Positions 1 through 9,597 of a DNA stretch of 64,000 nt are shown here, piece after piece. Source of the stretch: Lysobacteraceae bacterium NML93-0793 (GTDB lineage Bacteria > Pseudomonadota > Gammaproteobacteria > Xanthomonadales > Xanthomonadaceae). The position numbers and the translations under genes were made by a program. The DNA is taken from NCBI GenBank assembly GCA_002324875.1, contig NTJG01000002.1, positions 186,001 through 250,000 on the forward strand, given 5' to 3'. Numbering within the stretch: the first letter of the stretch is position 1; each line of letters starts with the position of its first letter. The notes under the pieces were generated by a model, which saw only the letters and a program-made list of their open reading frames with translations, searched no databases and was not told the origin of the DNA.

Positions 1-2
1 TG

Positions 3-569
3 CGCGCGGCGCTGGTGCTGTGCGCGGACCACGAACTCAACGTCTCGGCGTTCGCCGCGCGCGTGGTCGCGTCCACCGGCGCGCATCTGCACGCGACGGT
101 CTGCGCCGGACTCGCCGCGCTGTCGGGGCCGCGCCACGGCGGCGCGACCGCGCGCGCACATGCCTTGATCCGCGAGGCCTGCGATGCACCCGCGCCTGCC
201 GCGTTCGTCGCCGAGCGGTGGCAACGCGGCGACGACCTGCCGGGCTTCCACCACGTGCTGTACCCGGACGGCGATCCGCGCGCGGCAGAAGTGCTGGCGA
301 TGTTGCGCGCGCACCACGCGGACGACGCACGCATGCAGCAGGTCGAAGCGGTGCTGCACTCCGCGGCCGAGACCAGCGGTCGCCAGCCCAATATCGACGG
401 CATGCTCGCGGCGATCTGTTACGTCCACGGCCTGCCGGCGGCGCCGGCGCTGTGCATGTTCGCCGCCGGCCGGCTCGCGGGTTGGCTGGCGCATGCGCTG
501 GAACAACAGGAACTCGGGATGCTGATCCGCCCGCGCGCGCATTACACGGGCGTCGCGCCGACGGACTGA
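3..569 (+). CDS. Citrate synthase-family protein, C-terminal part (gene starts before the window)
   Basis: The first in-frame codon is at base 3 and the reading frame is open to the left edge, so this is the 3-prime end of a longer gene. The visible ~188 residues are the catalytic end of the citrate/2-methylcitrate synthase fold (acetyl- or propionyl-CoA plus oxaloacetate). All three expected active-site residues can be seen: His in GPRHGGA, His in GFHHVLYPDGDPRA and Asp in PNIDGML. The ending RPRAHYTG is also typical of the family. The divergence from housekeeping GltA suggests a paralogue; several such paralogues carry an N-terminal helix-turn-helix, which would lie outside the window. It converges on prpE, a propionyl-CoA ligase, so a link to the methylcitrate route is possible but unproven. 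No gene is seen in 570-737. Confidence 0.8.
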   Translation, partial: RAALVLCADHELNVSAFAARVVASTGAHLHATVCAGLAALSGPRHGGATARAHALIREACDAPAPAAFVAERWQRGDDLPGFHHVLYPDGDPRAAEVLAMLRAHHADDARMQQVEAVLHSAAETSGRQPNIDGMLAAICYVHGLPAAPALCMFAAGRLAGWLAHALEQQELGMLIRPRAHYTGVAPTD

Positions 570-737
570 CAGACGCGCGTCGTTGCATGGAATGGAAGTG
601 CGGCGTCTGCTGGCGCTCCATGAACGAAGTCCGATACCGACGCATCCCGCTTGCGCGCGATGCGCAGTCCCGTCGAAGCCGGTCGCGCAGTCCGGTCGGA
701 GCCGGACACACGAATCCACCCGCGCGTACCGCGCGCC

Positions 738-2639
738 TCAGCCCGCGTCCGCGCCCCGCTCCAGCACGCGACGCACATCCTCCAGCGCGTTCGGATCATC
801 CAGCGTCGAGAGATCGCCCGGATCACGGGCTTCCGCCAGCGCCTGCAGCGACCGCCGCAGCAATTTGCCCGAGCGCGTCTTCGGCAGCGCGGTGACCACA
901 TAGACCCGCGCCGGCCGGGCCACCGCCCCCAGCTGATCGGCGACCGTGCGCATCATCTCGGCCGCCGTGGCCTGCTGCGCAGCCGTATCCGCGGCGGTCT
1001 GCCTGAGCGTGGCGAACACCACCGGCACCTGGCCCTTCAGTTCATCGGCCACGCCGATCACCGCGGCCTCGGCCACCGCGGGGTGGCTGGACACGGCCTC
1101 CTCGATCTCGCGCGTGCCCAGGCGATGGCCGGCGACGTTGATGACGTCGTCGGTGCGGCCGAGAATGAAGGTGTAGCCGTCCTCGTCTTGGATCGCCCAG
1201 TCCAGCGAGCTGTAGAGCAGCTCCTTGAAGTGCGAGAAGTAGCTCGACAGGAAGCGCGCATCGTCGTTCCAGACCGTGGTCATGCAGCCCGGCGGCAGCG
1301 GCGGCCGGATCACCAGCACGCCCTTGGTGCCGGGCGGCACGCGCGCGCCGGTGGACTCGTCGATCACCCGAAGATCGAAGCCCGGCGTCGGCAGCCCTGG
1401 GGAACCGAACTTCACCGGCTTGAGCTCCACACCGGGCATCAGCGCGAGCACCGGCCAGCCGGTTTCGGTCTGCCAGTAGTTGTCGATGATCGTGGTGCCG
1501 CCGAGCCCTTCGCTGATCCAGCTCGCGGTGGGTTCGTCGAGCGGCTCGCCGGCGAGGAACAGGTAACGCAGCTCCGACAGGTCGTACCGGGCGAGGTATT
1601 CCGGATCCTGCTTCTTCAGCACGCGGATGCCCGTGGGCGAGGAGAACATCGTGCGCACACGGTAGTCGGCGCAGATCTTCCACCAGATGCCGGGATCGGG
1701 CGTCGTCGGCAGGCCTTCGTAGAGGATCGAGGTCGCGCCTGCGATCAGTGGGCCGTAGACGTTGTAGGAATGGCCCACGGCCCAGCCCACGTCCGAGGTG
1801 GAGAACATCACCTGCCCGGCCCGGATGTCGTAGATCGACCACATCGACAGCGCCATCGCCACCGCATAGCCGCCGACATCGCGCTGCACGCCCTTGGGCT
1901 TGCCGGTGGTGCCGGAGGTGTAGAGCAGATAGCTCGGCTCGTTGGATTCCAGCCAGGTCACCGGCACGTCGGTGCCGGCGTGCCGTGCACGCAACGTGGC
2001 GTAGTCGACGTCGCGGCCTTCGACGCGTGTGTAGCCGGGCGCGAGGCCGCGGTCGACGATCAGCACCTGGGGCGGCGGTGATTTCGCCTCCGCGCAGGCA
2101 GCATCGATCAACGGCTTGTACGGGATCACCTTGCCGCCGCGGCTGCCGGCATCGGCGGCGATCAGCAGCTTCGGCGTCGCATCGTCGATGCGCAGCGCCA
2201 GGTTGTGCGCGGCGAACCCGCCGAAGACCACCGAATGCACGGCGCCGATCCGCGCGCAGGCCAGCATCGCGAACACGGCCTCGGCCATGTTGGGCATGTA
2301 GATGACGACACGGTCGCCGCGGCCCACGCCGAGCGCCACCAGCACCGCGGCGAAATCGTTGACCTCCCGGTACAGCTGCGCATAGGTGATCTCGCGGGTT
2401 TCGTTGGTCTCGGTGGAGATCGCCACGAGTGCGCGCTGGTCGCCACGCGCGTCGAGATGCCGGTCAACGGCATTGAAGCAGAGGTTGGTCTCGCCACCGA
2501 CGAACCACTTGCGGAACGGCGGGTTCGAATCGTCGAGGATCCGCTGCGGCGGTGTGTGCCAGTGGATCGCCCTGGCCTGCTCGCCCCAGAAGCCTTCGGG
2601 GTCCTCGATGGAACGGCGGTGGAAGTCTTCGTAGCCCAT
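738..2639 (-). CDS. prpE: Propionyl-CoA synthetase (propionate-CoA ligase)
   Basis: This 633-residue acyl-CoA synthetase of the ANL superfamily activates propionate to propionyl-CoA through an acyl-adenylate. The N-terminal ACS domain is followed by the P-loop-like motif YTSGTTGKPKG at about 240-250, then YWQTETGWP in the adenylate-binding region and GRTDDVINVAGHRLG at the hinge. The C-terminal TRSGKLLRR places the conserved lysine at 592, the position acetylated in PrpE/Acs-type enzymes. Length and the GFWGEQARAIHWHTP start match PrpE better than acetyl-CoA synthetase, though substrate choice is inferred from similarity. The start is supported by GGGAGAG about 6 bases upstream. A run of nine G (coding sense) lies ~70 bases upstream of the start. 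Confidence 0.9.
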   Translation of the reverse strand: MGYEDFHRRSIEDPEGFWGEQARAIHWHTPPQRILDDSNPPFRKWFVGGETNLCFNAVDRHLDARGDQRALVAISTETNETREITYAQLYREVNDFAAVLVALGVGRGDRVVIYMPNMAEAVFAMLACARIGAVHSVVFGGFAAHNLALRIDDATPKLLIAADAGSRGGKVIPYKPLIDAACAEAKSPPPQVLIVDRGLAPGYTRVEGRDVDYATLRARHAGTDVPVTWLESNEPSYLLYTSGTTGKPKGVQRDVGGYAVAMALSMWSIYDIRAGQVMFSTSDVGWAVGHSYNVYGPLIAGATSILYEGLPTTPDPGIWWKICADYRVRTMFSSPTGIRVLKKQDPEYLARYDLSELRYLFLAGEPLDEPTASWISEGLGGTTIIDNYWQTETGWPVLALMPGVELKPVKFGSPGLPTPGFDLRVIDESTGARVPPGTKGVLVIRPPLPPGCMTTVWNDDARFLSSYFSHFKELLYSSLDWAIQDEDGYTFILGRTDDVINVAGHRLGTREIEEAVSSHPAVAEAAVIGVADELKGQVPVVFATLRQTAADTAAQQATAAEMMRTVADQLGAVARPARVYVVTALPKTRSGKLLRRSLQALAEARDPGDLSTLDDPNALEDVRRVLERGADAG

Positions 2640-2708
2640 GTCGACTCTCCCTTCGGACGTCCGAGGCTAGTCTTCGCGCGCCCGGGGCGCGTTACGACAA
2701 TGGTCTAG

Positions 2709-2717
2709 CCCCCCCCC
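2709..2717 (-). repeat. G9 homopolymer tract upstream of prpE
   Basis: Nine consecutive C on the plus strand read as G9 in the prpE direction. The tract lies between TTGGCG (complement of 2724-2729) and TAGACC (complement of 2702-2707), a 16-base gap like a promoter spacer. The -10 match is poor (3 of 6), so the promoter assignment is tentative; the tract itself is certain. Confidence 0.5.
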
Positions 2718-2731
2718 GGCAGCCGCCAATG

Positions 2732-2761
2732 AAAAAGCCGGGCACGGGGCCCGGCTTTTTT
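2732..2761 (-). terminator. Intrinsic terminator of mdh
   Basis: A 12-bp perfect stem (AAAAAGCCGGGC with GCCCGGCTTTTT) with a 5-base loop lies 17 bases past the mdh stop. It is flanked by A and T runs, so it could work in both directions; mdh is the nearest upstream gene. Confidence 0.9.
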
Positions 2762-2777
2762 ACGGAAACGCGACAGG

Positions 2778-3764
2778 TCAGCTGAGCAGATGCGCCACGC
2801 CGCTGCGCTCTTCCTCGAGCTCGGCCAGGGTCTTGTCGATGGCCTTCTGGCTGAAGTCGTCGACCTCGATGCCCTTGACCAGCGTGTACTCGCCGTTCCG
2901 CGTGGTCACCGCGAAGCCGAAGATCACGCCTTCCGGGATGCCGTAGCTGCCGTCGGACGGCACGCCCATCGTCACCCACTTGCCGTTGCTGCCCAGCACC
3001 CAGTCGCGGATATGGTCGATGGCGGCGTTGGCGGCCGAGGCGGCCGACGAGAGGCCACGCGCTTCGATGATGGCCGCGCCGCGCTTGCCGACCTGCGGGA
3101 TGAAGGTGTTCGCGTTCCAGTCGGCGTCGCCCACCTTGTCCTTGAGGTTGACGCCGTTCGCGGTCGCGAAGCGGTAATCCGGGTACATGGTCGGGCTGTG
3201 GTTGCCCCAGACGATCAGGCCTTCGATGTCGCCGACGGCGACCTCGGCCTTGGCGGCCAGCTGGCTCAGCGCGCGGTTGTGGTCGAGGCGCAGCATCGCG
3301 GTGAAGTTGCGCGGGTTGAGATCCGGCGCCGACTTCATGGCGATGTAGGCGTTGGTGTTGGCCGGGTTGCCGACCACCAGCACCTTGACGTCACGCGAGG
3401 CGACCTTGTTCAGCGCGGCGCCCTGGGCGGTGAAGATCTTGGCGTTCTCGAGCAGCAGGTCCTTGCGCTCCATGCCCGGGCCGCGCGGACGCGCGCCGAC
3501 CAGCAGGGCGATGTCGGCGTCCTTGAACGCGACTTCCGCATCGTCGGTGCCGACCACGCCCGCCAGCAGCGGGAACGCGCAGTCTTCCAGTTCCATGATC
3601 ACGCCCTTGAGCGCGGCCTGCGCCTTGTCGATCGGCAGCTCGAGCAGCTGCAGGATCACCGGCTGGTCCTTGCCCAGCATTTCGCCGGAAGCGATGCGGA
3701 ACAGGAGGGCGTAGCCGATCTGGCCGGCGGCGCCGGTCACGGCAACACGGACGGGAGTCTTCAT
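2778..3764 (-). CDS. mdh: Malate dehydrogenase (NAD-dependent)
   Basis: A 328-residue LDH/MDH-superfamily enzyme of the TCA cycle that interconverts malate and oxaloacetate in the cytoplasm. The Rossmann motif GAAGQIG is at 11-17. The substrate-binding arginines are in [10 protein letters not shown] (about 92-100), NAD-binding VGNPANTN at 132-139, catalytic Asp161 in RLDHNRA and catalytic His189 in [12 protein letters not shown]. It belongs to the cytosolic-type (type 2) MDH group, not the E. coli type. The start is supported by AAAGGA about 9 bases upstream. It has its own strong terminator, and the next gene upstream, a CxxC protein, is 51 bases away in the same direction. Confidence 0.97.
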   Translation of the reverse strand: MKTPVRVAVTGAAGQIGYALLFRIASGEMLGKDQPVILQLLELPIDKAQAALKGVIMELEDCAFPLLAGVVGTDDAEVAFKDADIALLVGARPRGPGMERKDLLLENAKIFTAQGAALNKVASRDVKVLVVGNPANTNAYIAMKSAPDLNPRNFTAMLRLDHNRALSQLAAKAEVAVGDIEGLIVWGNHSPTMYPDYRFATANGVNLKDKVGDADWNANTFIPQVGKRGAAIIEARGLSSAASAANAAIDHIRDWVLGSNGKWVTMGVPSDGSYGIPEGVIFGFAVTTRNGEYTLVKGIEVDDFSQKAIDKTLAELEEERSGVAHLLS

Positions 3765-3815
3765 GGAAATGTCCTTTCGTTCACTTGGGGGGATGTCGTG
3801 GATCGGGCCGGGCGA

Positions 3816-4172
3816 TCAATAGAGCGGATAGCCCAGCGGTTCGAGGTGTTCGGCCAGCGCGGCGGTGTCGTAGCCACGGATCACGGTCTGGCCGATCACC
3901 GTGACCGGCACGCCGCGCGCACCGAGGGCCTGCATGGCCCGCGCGCCGTCGGGTGTGTCGATGTCGAGAACGCGATAGCGCACCTTGCCGGCGGCGAACT
4001 CCGCCTGCTGCCGGCGGCAGTACCCGCACCACTCGGCGGCCAGCATCACGATGCCGGTCTTGCCGGTCGCGCTGCGCGGATCGTCCGGATGCAGCGACTG
4101 CGGCGCCTCGGCACGCAGGTGCATCCAGCCGCCGGCCAGCGCCAGTGCAGCGAGGAGCAGGAGCAGACGCAT
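3816..4172 (-). CDS. Glutaredoxin/thioredoxin-like small protein with CGYC motif and signal peptide
   Basis: The predicted product is 118 residues. The first ~20 are hydrophobic (MRLLLLLAALALAGGW), as in a signal peptide or N-terminal anchor, so the rest should lie in the periplasm. The redox motif C49-G-Y-C52 sits after a strand (IVMLAAEW), and the cis-proline loop GVPVT follows, as in glutaredoxins. It probably reduces or exchanges disulfides; the partner is unknown. It starts 8 bases after the stop of the aminotransferase gene upstream, so the two are likely cotranscribed. Glutaredoxin-like family is the safest name. Confidence 0.8.
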   Translation of the reverse strand: MRLLLLLAALALAGGWMHLRAEAPQSLHPDDPRSATGKTGIVMLAAEWCGYCRRQQAEFAAGKVRYRVLDIDTPDGARAMQALGARGVPVTVIGQTVIRGYDTAALAEHLEPLGYPLY

Positions 4173-4180
4173 CCGCGCGC

Positions 4181-5380
4181 TCAGCGCAGTTCCGCGAAGA
4201 ATTCGCGGATGCGGTCGAGCCCCGGGACGAGCTGCGCCTCGGGACAGGTGTAGCTGATGCGCAAGGCGCGCGGCTCACCGAAGGCCGAGCCAGGCACGCA
4301 GGCCACACCCTTGGCCTCGAGCAGCGCATTGCACAGGTCGACGTCGTTGCCGATATGGATGTCGCCGTGCGACTTGCCGAAGGCCACGCTGATATCGGGA
4401 AACACGTAGAACGCGCCGGCCGGCTTCGGGCAGACCACGCCCGGGATCTCCGCCAGCGCCGCCATCACCACGTCGCGGCGCGCCTGGAACTCGGCGCACT
4501 TGGCCGCCGGCACGTCCTGCGGCCCGGACAGCGCAGCGACCGCGGCCGCGGTCACGACTTCCGGCACGTTGGTGATGTGGTTCGAGTTCATCGTCGCGAA
4601 CGCCTTGGCGACGTTCTCCGGACCGGCCAGCAGGCCGACGCGCCAGCCCGGCATGCCGTAGGTCTTGGACAGCGAGTCGACGAAGATCGTGCGTTCGCGC
4701 AGTTCGGGCCGCGCCTGCACCACGTTGTGGTAGCCGACGCCGTCGAAGACCATCCGGCTGTAGATGTCGTCGGTGACGATCCAGGTGTCGGGATGGCGCA
4801 CCAGCACGTCGGCCAGCGCGGCGATCTCGCCCTGCGTGTAGACCATGCCGGTCGGATTCGACGGGTTGTTGAACAGGAAGACCTTCGGCTTGCGCGCCAA
4901 CGCGGCATTGAGCTGCGCCGGGGTCAGCTTGTAGTCCTGCTCCGGCGGGCACGGCAGCAGCTGGATGTCGGCGCCGACGATCTCGGCGATGTCGAGATAC
5001 GTCGTCCAGTAGGGCGTGGCGAACGCGAAGCCGTCGCCTTCGTCGAGCAGCACCTCGGCCAGCGTGTAGAGGATGTGCTTGGCACCGATACCGCTGGCGC
5101 AGTGCGCGCGGGTGTAGCCCGGCAGGCCGATGCGGTCGAGATGGCCGATGAAGGCGTCGAGCAGCGCGTCGCTGCCGCGGTTGCTGCCGTACTGGCCGCT
5201 GTCGTGCTCCAGTGCCTCGCGCGCGGCGGCATACACATGCGGGCCGGGCAGGAAGTTCGGCACGCCGATCGAGAAGCTGATGATGTCCCGCCCCTCGGCC
5301 TTCAGGCGCTTGGCCTTTTCGGCGACCTGCATGATGGCGCTGGGCCGGGCACGGCCGACGCGGCGGGCAAGCTGGGGCAT
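4181..5380 (-). CDS. Class I/II PLP-dependent aminotransferase (aspartate aminotransferase-like)
   Basis: 399 residues, fold type I aminotransferase. Signature residues visible are NNPSNPTG (substrate/PLP Asn), VTDDIYSRMVF (the Asp that contacts the PLP ring nitrogen) and SLSKTYGMPGWRVG with the Schiff-base lysine; the conserved carboxylate-binding Arg is in LRISY near the end. The start at 5380 is chosen because GGAGAGG lies about 9 bases upstream. The frame stays open to 5467, but that extension (29 residues) looks non-conserved. Substrate specificity cannot be read from sequence: aspartate, or aromatic and other amino acids, are all possible in this subgroup. Confidence 0.9.
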   Translation of the reverse strand: MPQLARRVGRARPSAIMQVAEKAKRLKAEGRDIISFSIGVPNFLPGPHVYAAAREALEHDSGQYGSNRGSDALLDAFIGHLDRIGLPGYTRAHCASGIGAKHILYTLAEVLLDEGDGFAFATPYWTTYLDIAEIVGADIQLLPCPPEQDYKLTPAQLNAALARKPKVFLFNNPSNPTGMVYTQGEIAALADVLVRHPDTWIVTDDIYSRMVFDGVGYHNVVQARPELRERTIFVDSLSKTYGMPGWRVGLLAGPENVAKAFATMNSNHITNVPEVVTAAAVAALSGPQDVPAAKCAEFQARRDVVMAALAEIPGVVCPKPAGAFYVFPDISVAFGKSHGDIHIGNDVDLCNALLEAKGVACVPGSAFGEPRALRISYTCPEAQLVPGLDRIREFFAELR

Positions 5381-5485
5381 CGCGGGACACCTCTCCGGAC
5401 GGTACGCCGGACCTGTGGGCCCGGCAGCAGAGCCCGAAATTTTAGCAGGCCTGCCACGGCCGAGCACGACGCGTGGGCCCGCACG

Positions 5486-5516
5486 AAAACGCCGCGGCCC
5501 CTGAGGACCGCGGCGT
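5486..5516 (-). terminator. Intrinsic terminator downstream of ppiB
   Basis: In the minus-strand RNA a 9-bp stem (ACGCCGCGG with CCGCGGCGT, 10-base loop) runs into a short T run. It lies 33 bases past the ppiB stop. Confidence 0.75.
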
Positions 5517-5548
5517 CGACAGGCATCGGCCAGGCGGCCGGCGCGCGC

Positions 5549-6043
5549 TCAGGCCGCGAGGACCTTGTTCCACTCCGCCACGCGGTCGGCCTTGGCGGCC
5601 AGCACGGCGTCGGCGTCGCCTTCGATCTTCACCGACTTGATCGCATCGCCCTGCTTGATGGCGTCGACCACGTCCAGACCTTCGGTGACCTTGCCGAAGA
5701 CGGTGTGCTTGCCGTCCAGCCAGTCGGTCTTGATGTGGGTGATGAAGAACTGGCTGCCGTTGGTGTTCGGGCCCGCGTTCGCCATCGACAGCACGCCACG
5801 CTCGTGCTTGACGCCGTTGCTGGTCTCGTCCTCGAACCGGTACCCCGGGCCGCCGCGGCCGGAGCCTTCGGGGCAGCCGCCCTGGACCATGAAGTCGGCG
5901 ATCACGCGGTGAAAGTTCAGGCCGTCGTAGAAGCCGCGCTTGGCCAGGTTGACGAAGTTGGCGACGGTCAGCGGTGCCTTGTCGGCAAACAGCTCGACGG
6001 TGATCGGGCCACGGTCGGTATCGAATACGGCGTTCAGGGACAT
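5549..6043 (-). CDS. ppiB: Peptidyl-prolyl cis-trans isomerase B (cyclophilin)
   Basis: 164 residues with no signal peptide, the length of cytoplasmic cyclophilin PpiB. It catalyses isomerisation of X-Pro bonds during folding. Cyclophilin core motifs are present: [13 protein letters not shown] with the catalytic Arg, GSQFFITH, and [23 protein letters not shown] stands 6 bases before the ATG. It is a single gene with its own terminator; typA is transcribed divergently on the other side. Confidence 0.95.
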   Translation of the reverse strand: MSLNAVFDTDRGPITVELFADKAPLTVANFVNLAKRGFYDGLNFHRVIADFMVQGGCPEGSGRGGPGYRFEDETSNGVKHERGVLSMANAGPNTNGSQFFITHIKTDWLDGKHTVFGKVTEGLDVVDAIKQGDAIKSVKIEGDADAVLAAKADRVAEWNKVLAA

Positions 6044-6162
6044 GAGGAATCCTGGGATGGGAAAGGCCGCCGGCCGGGGCCGGCGAACCGGCTAGATGCG
6101 GCCTCCCCCGGCGGTTTCAAGTCGGCGCTCCGGCCTGGCCGCCATGCGGCGGCGCAACACGG

Positions 6163-6168
6163 TATAAT
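6163..6168 (+). promoter_or_regulatory. Putative sigma-70 -10 element for typA
   Basis: A perfect TATAAT lies 61 bases upstream of the typA start, in a GC-rich divergent gap between ppiB and typA. No good -35 hexamer stands 16-18 bases before it (the best window reads CGCCAT), so only the -10 is claimed. Confidence 0.55.
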
Positions 6169-6228
6169 TCCGGGCTCTTTCACTGACTCTAGTGCGCCCC
6201 GGTCTTCGACTCTGGCGCAGCCTTGCCC

Positions 6229-8054
<1,826 letters not shown>

Positions 8055-8058
<4 letters not shown>

Positions 8059-8639
8059 GCCGGACGCCGTTCCCGGCATGGCGGCCTGGTGCCGGCAGCC
8101 GGGCGGCGCTCGCGGCCGTGTCCCAGCGTATGCAGACGGCGCGCCCTCCGGGTGCGCCGTCTTTGCATCCGCGCCGCGCCGACCAGTGGCACGTGACACT
8201 GTGCTTCATCGGCCACGAGGTCGACGCGGCGGCGATGCCTGCGCTGCTTGATGCGTTCGCCGACGCCGCCACGCGCATTCCGCCGCACGTCTGGTCGATC
8301 GAGCGTCTGGCCTACTGGCCGCAATCCGGGGCGGTGGTGGCGCTGCCGCATCCCTGCCCCACGCTGCAGGCGCTGTGCGATGCCGCGCGCGACGCGGTAC
8401 GCCGTTGCGGCATCGTGCCGGCGCAGGCGACGACGCGGCCGCACCTCACGCTCGCCTATCTCGACAAGCACCTCGCCGCGCAGACGTGGCTCGAGCACAT
8501 CGACTGCAGCCTCGACCCGCTCACCGTCGACGGCTTCGAGCTCCTGTTCAATCCGGGCGGACGCTACGAAGCACTCGGCGCCTGGCCGCTGCGCGGCGCA
8601 GCGCTGCCCTCACCGCCCCAGCAGCCCACCCTCTTCTGA
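8055..8639 (+). CDS. thpR: RNA 2-prime,3-prime-cyclic phosphodiesterase / 2-prime-5-prime RNA ligase family
   Basis: 194 residues from a GTG at 8055 that overlaps the typA stop. The two HxT motifs of the 2H phosphoesterase fold are present: H46-V-T48 in WHVTLCF and H130-L-T132 in PHLTLAY. The GTG start is preferred over the ATG at 8130 because TPFPAWRPGAGSRAALAAV resembles the family opening LFFALWPD..RAAL, which the later start would remove. The family hydrolyses 2-prime,3-prime-cyclic phosphates and joins or cleaves 2-prime-5-prime RNA linkages; the native substrate is uncertain. A terminator-like hairpin lies inside its first 40 codons. Confidence 0.85.
8134..8164 (+). terminator. Terminator-like hairpin inside the start of thpR
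   Basis: A 9-bp perfect stem, AGACGGCGC (8134-8142) with GCGCCGTCT (8154-8162), has an 11-base loop and runs into TTTG. It lies 76 bases past the typA stop, where a typA terminator would be expected, but within the thpR reading frame. It may attenuate expression of the downstream genes. Confidence 0.5.
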
Positions 8640-9100
8640 TGTCCGACACTCCGCCAGCCCCTCACCGCGGCCTGCGTGCCATCGCGCTCTTCGAAGCGGC
8701 GAAGGGCGTCATCGCCATCCTCGGCGCCGCGGCCCTCGCGGCGATCGGTCCCGACGCGTTGCAGCGCGAGATCCAGAGCGGCCTGACGCATCTCGGCATC
8801 GCCGTCGAGCGCGGCAGCAGCGCATTGCTGGACGCGATCACGCCGCAGACCGTGCACATCGCCATTGCGGTCGGCCTGGTGTACGCCGGCATGCGCCTGC
8901 TCGAGGCCTGGGGACTGTGGCGCCACCGCGCCTGGGCTTCCTGGCTGGGCTGCATCGGCGCGGCTGCCTACCTGCCGTTCGAGATCTACGCGCTGTGGCA
9001 CCACCCGGACTGGCTGACCTGGGGCGTCTTCGTGCTCAACGTCGTGATCGTGCTGGTGCTGGCCCGTGATCTGCAGCGACGGCGACGGGGGCCCGCATGA
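8639..9100 (+). CDS. DUF2127-like small membrane protein
   Basis: 153 residues with three or four hydrophobic segments: FEAAKGVIAILGAAALAAI, VHIAIAVGLVYAGMRLLEAWGLW, ASWLGCIGAAAYLPFEIYAL and WGVFVLNVVIVLVLARDL. The pattern, opening with a lone helix containing FEAxKG and ending with ARDLxxR, fits DUF2127 inner-membrane proteins of unknown function. Its ATG shares a base with the thpR stop and its own stop overlaps the next ATG, so typA-thpR-this gene-next gene form one tightly coupled string. Confidence 0.7.
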   Translation: MSDTPPAPHRGLRAIALFEAAKGVIAILGAAALAAIGPDALQREIQSGLTHLGIAVERGSSALLDAITPQTVHIAIAVGLVYAGMRLLEAWGLWRHRAWASWLGCIGAAAYLPFEIYALWHHPDWLTWGVFVLNVVIVLVLARDLQRRRRGPA

Positions 9101-9597
9101 GTGATCAAGTCCCGACACGCCAGCGTCCGGGGCCCGCGGCTGTGCGTGCACTCGGTTTGTGGTCCGCGCTGCTGCTCGTCTCCGGCCACGCCGCGGGCGC
9201 GGATGTGACGACAGACCACGACGCGCCGGAAGCGTTCACGTTGGCCCGTGCGCTGCTGGTGGACGAGGGATTGCGCCAGTTGTGCATCCACCCGGCGTCT
9301 CCGACACCGGACGCCGCGTCACGCGCCGCCAGCGGCTGGCGCGACCGCAACGCATCGCGCGTGCGCGAGGTCGCCGACCGACTCGCGCGCGCCTATCCGT
9401 TCAGTCCCGCCGACGACGACGCGGACCGCGCGCAAGCCGCACGCGCCGCTGTCGAAGCCCGGATCACCGACGCATTCGTCCGGCTGCGTGCCGACCAGTT
9501 TCCCGAAGGACGCGGCGACGACCTGCGTTGCGCGGCGTTTATCGAGCAGGTCGAGCGCGGGGCATTCGATGCGATGCCCACCGCCGCACCGGATTAA
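9097..9597 (+). CDS. Hypothetical exported protein
   Basis: 166 residues, family not recognised. An N-terminal stretch ALGLWSALLLVSGHAAGA after basic residues looks like a signal peptide cleaved near residue 35. The rest is Ala/Asp/Arg-rich and probably helical, with two cysteines (RQLCIHP and DDLRCAAF) that could form one disulfide in the periplasm. The ATG overlaps the previous stop by 4 bases. Its 3-prime end overlaps the converging DAHP synthase gene by 4 bases, leaving no room for a terminator. Confidence 0.6.
   Translation: MSDQVPTRQRPGPAAVRALGLWSALLLVSGHAAGADVTTDHDAPEAFTLARALLVDEGLRQLCIHPASPTPDAASRAASGWRDRNASRVREVADRLARAYPFSPADDDADRAQAARAAVEARITDAFVRLRADQFPEGRGDDLRCAAFIEQVERGAFDAMPTAAPD

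Noticed and set aside
651-2081. 476-codon plus-strand frame opposite prpE
   Set aside because: Antisense shadow of prpE without recognisable domains.
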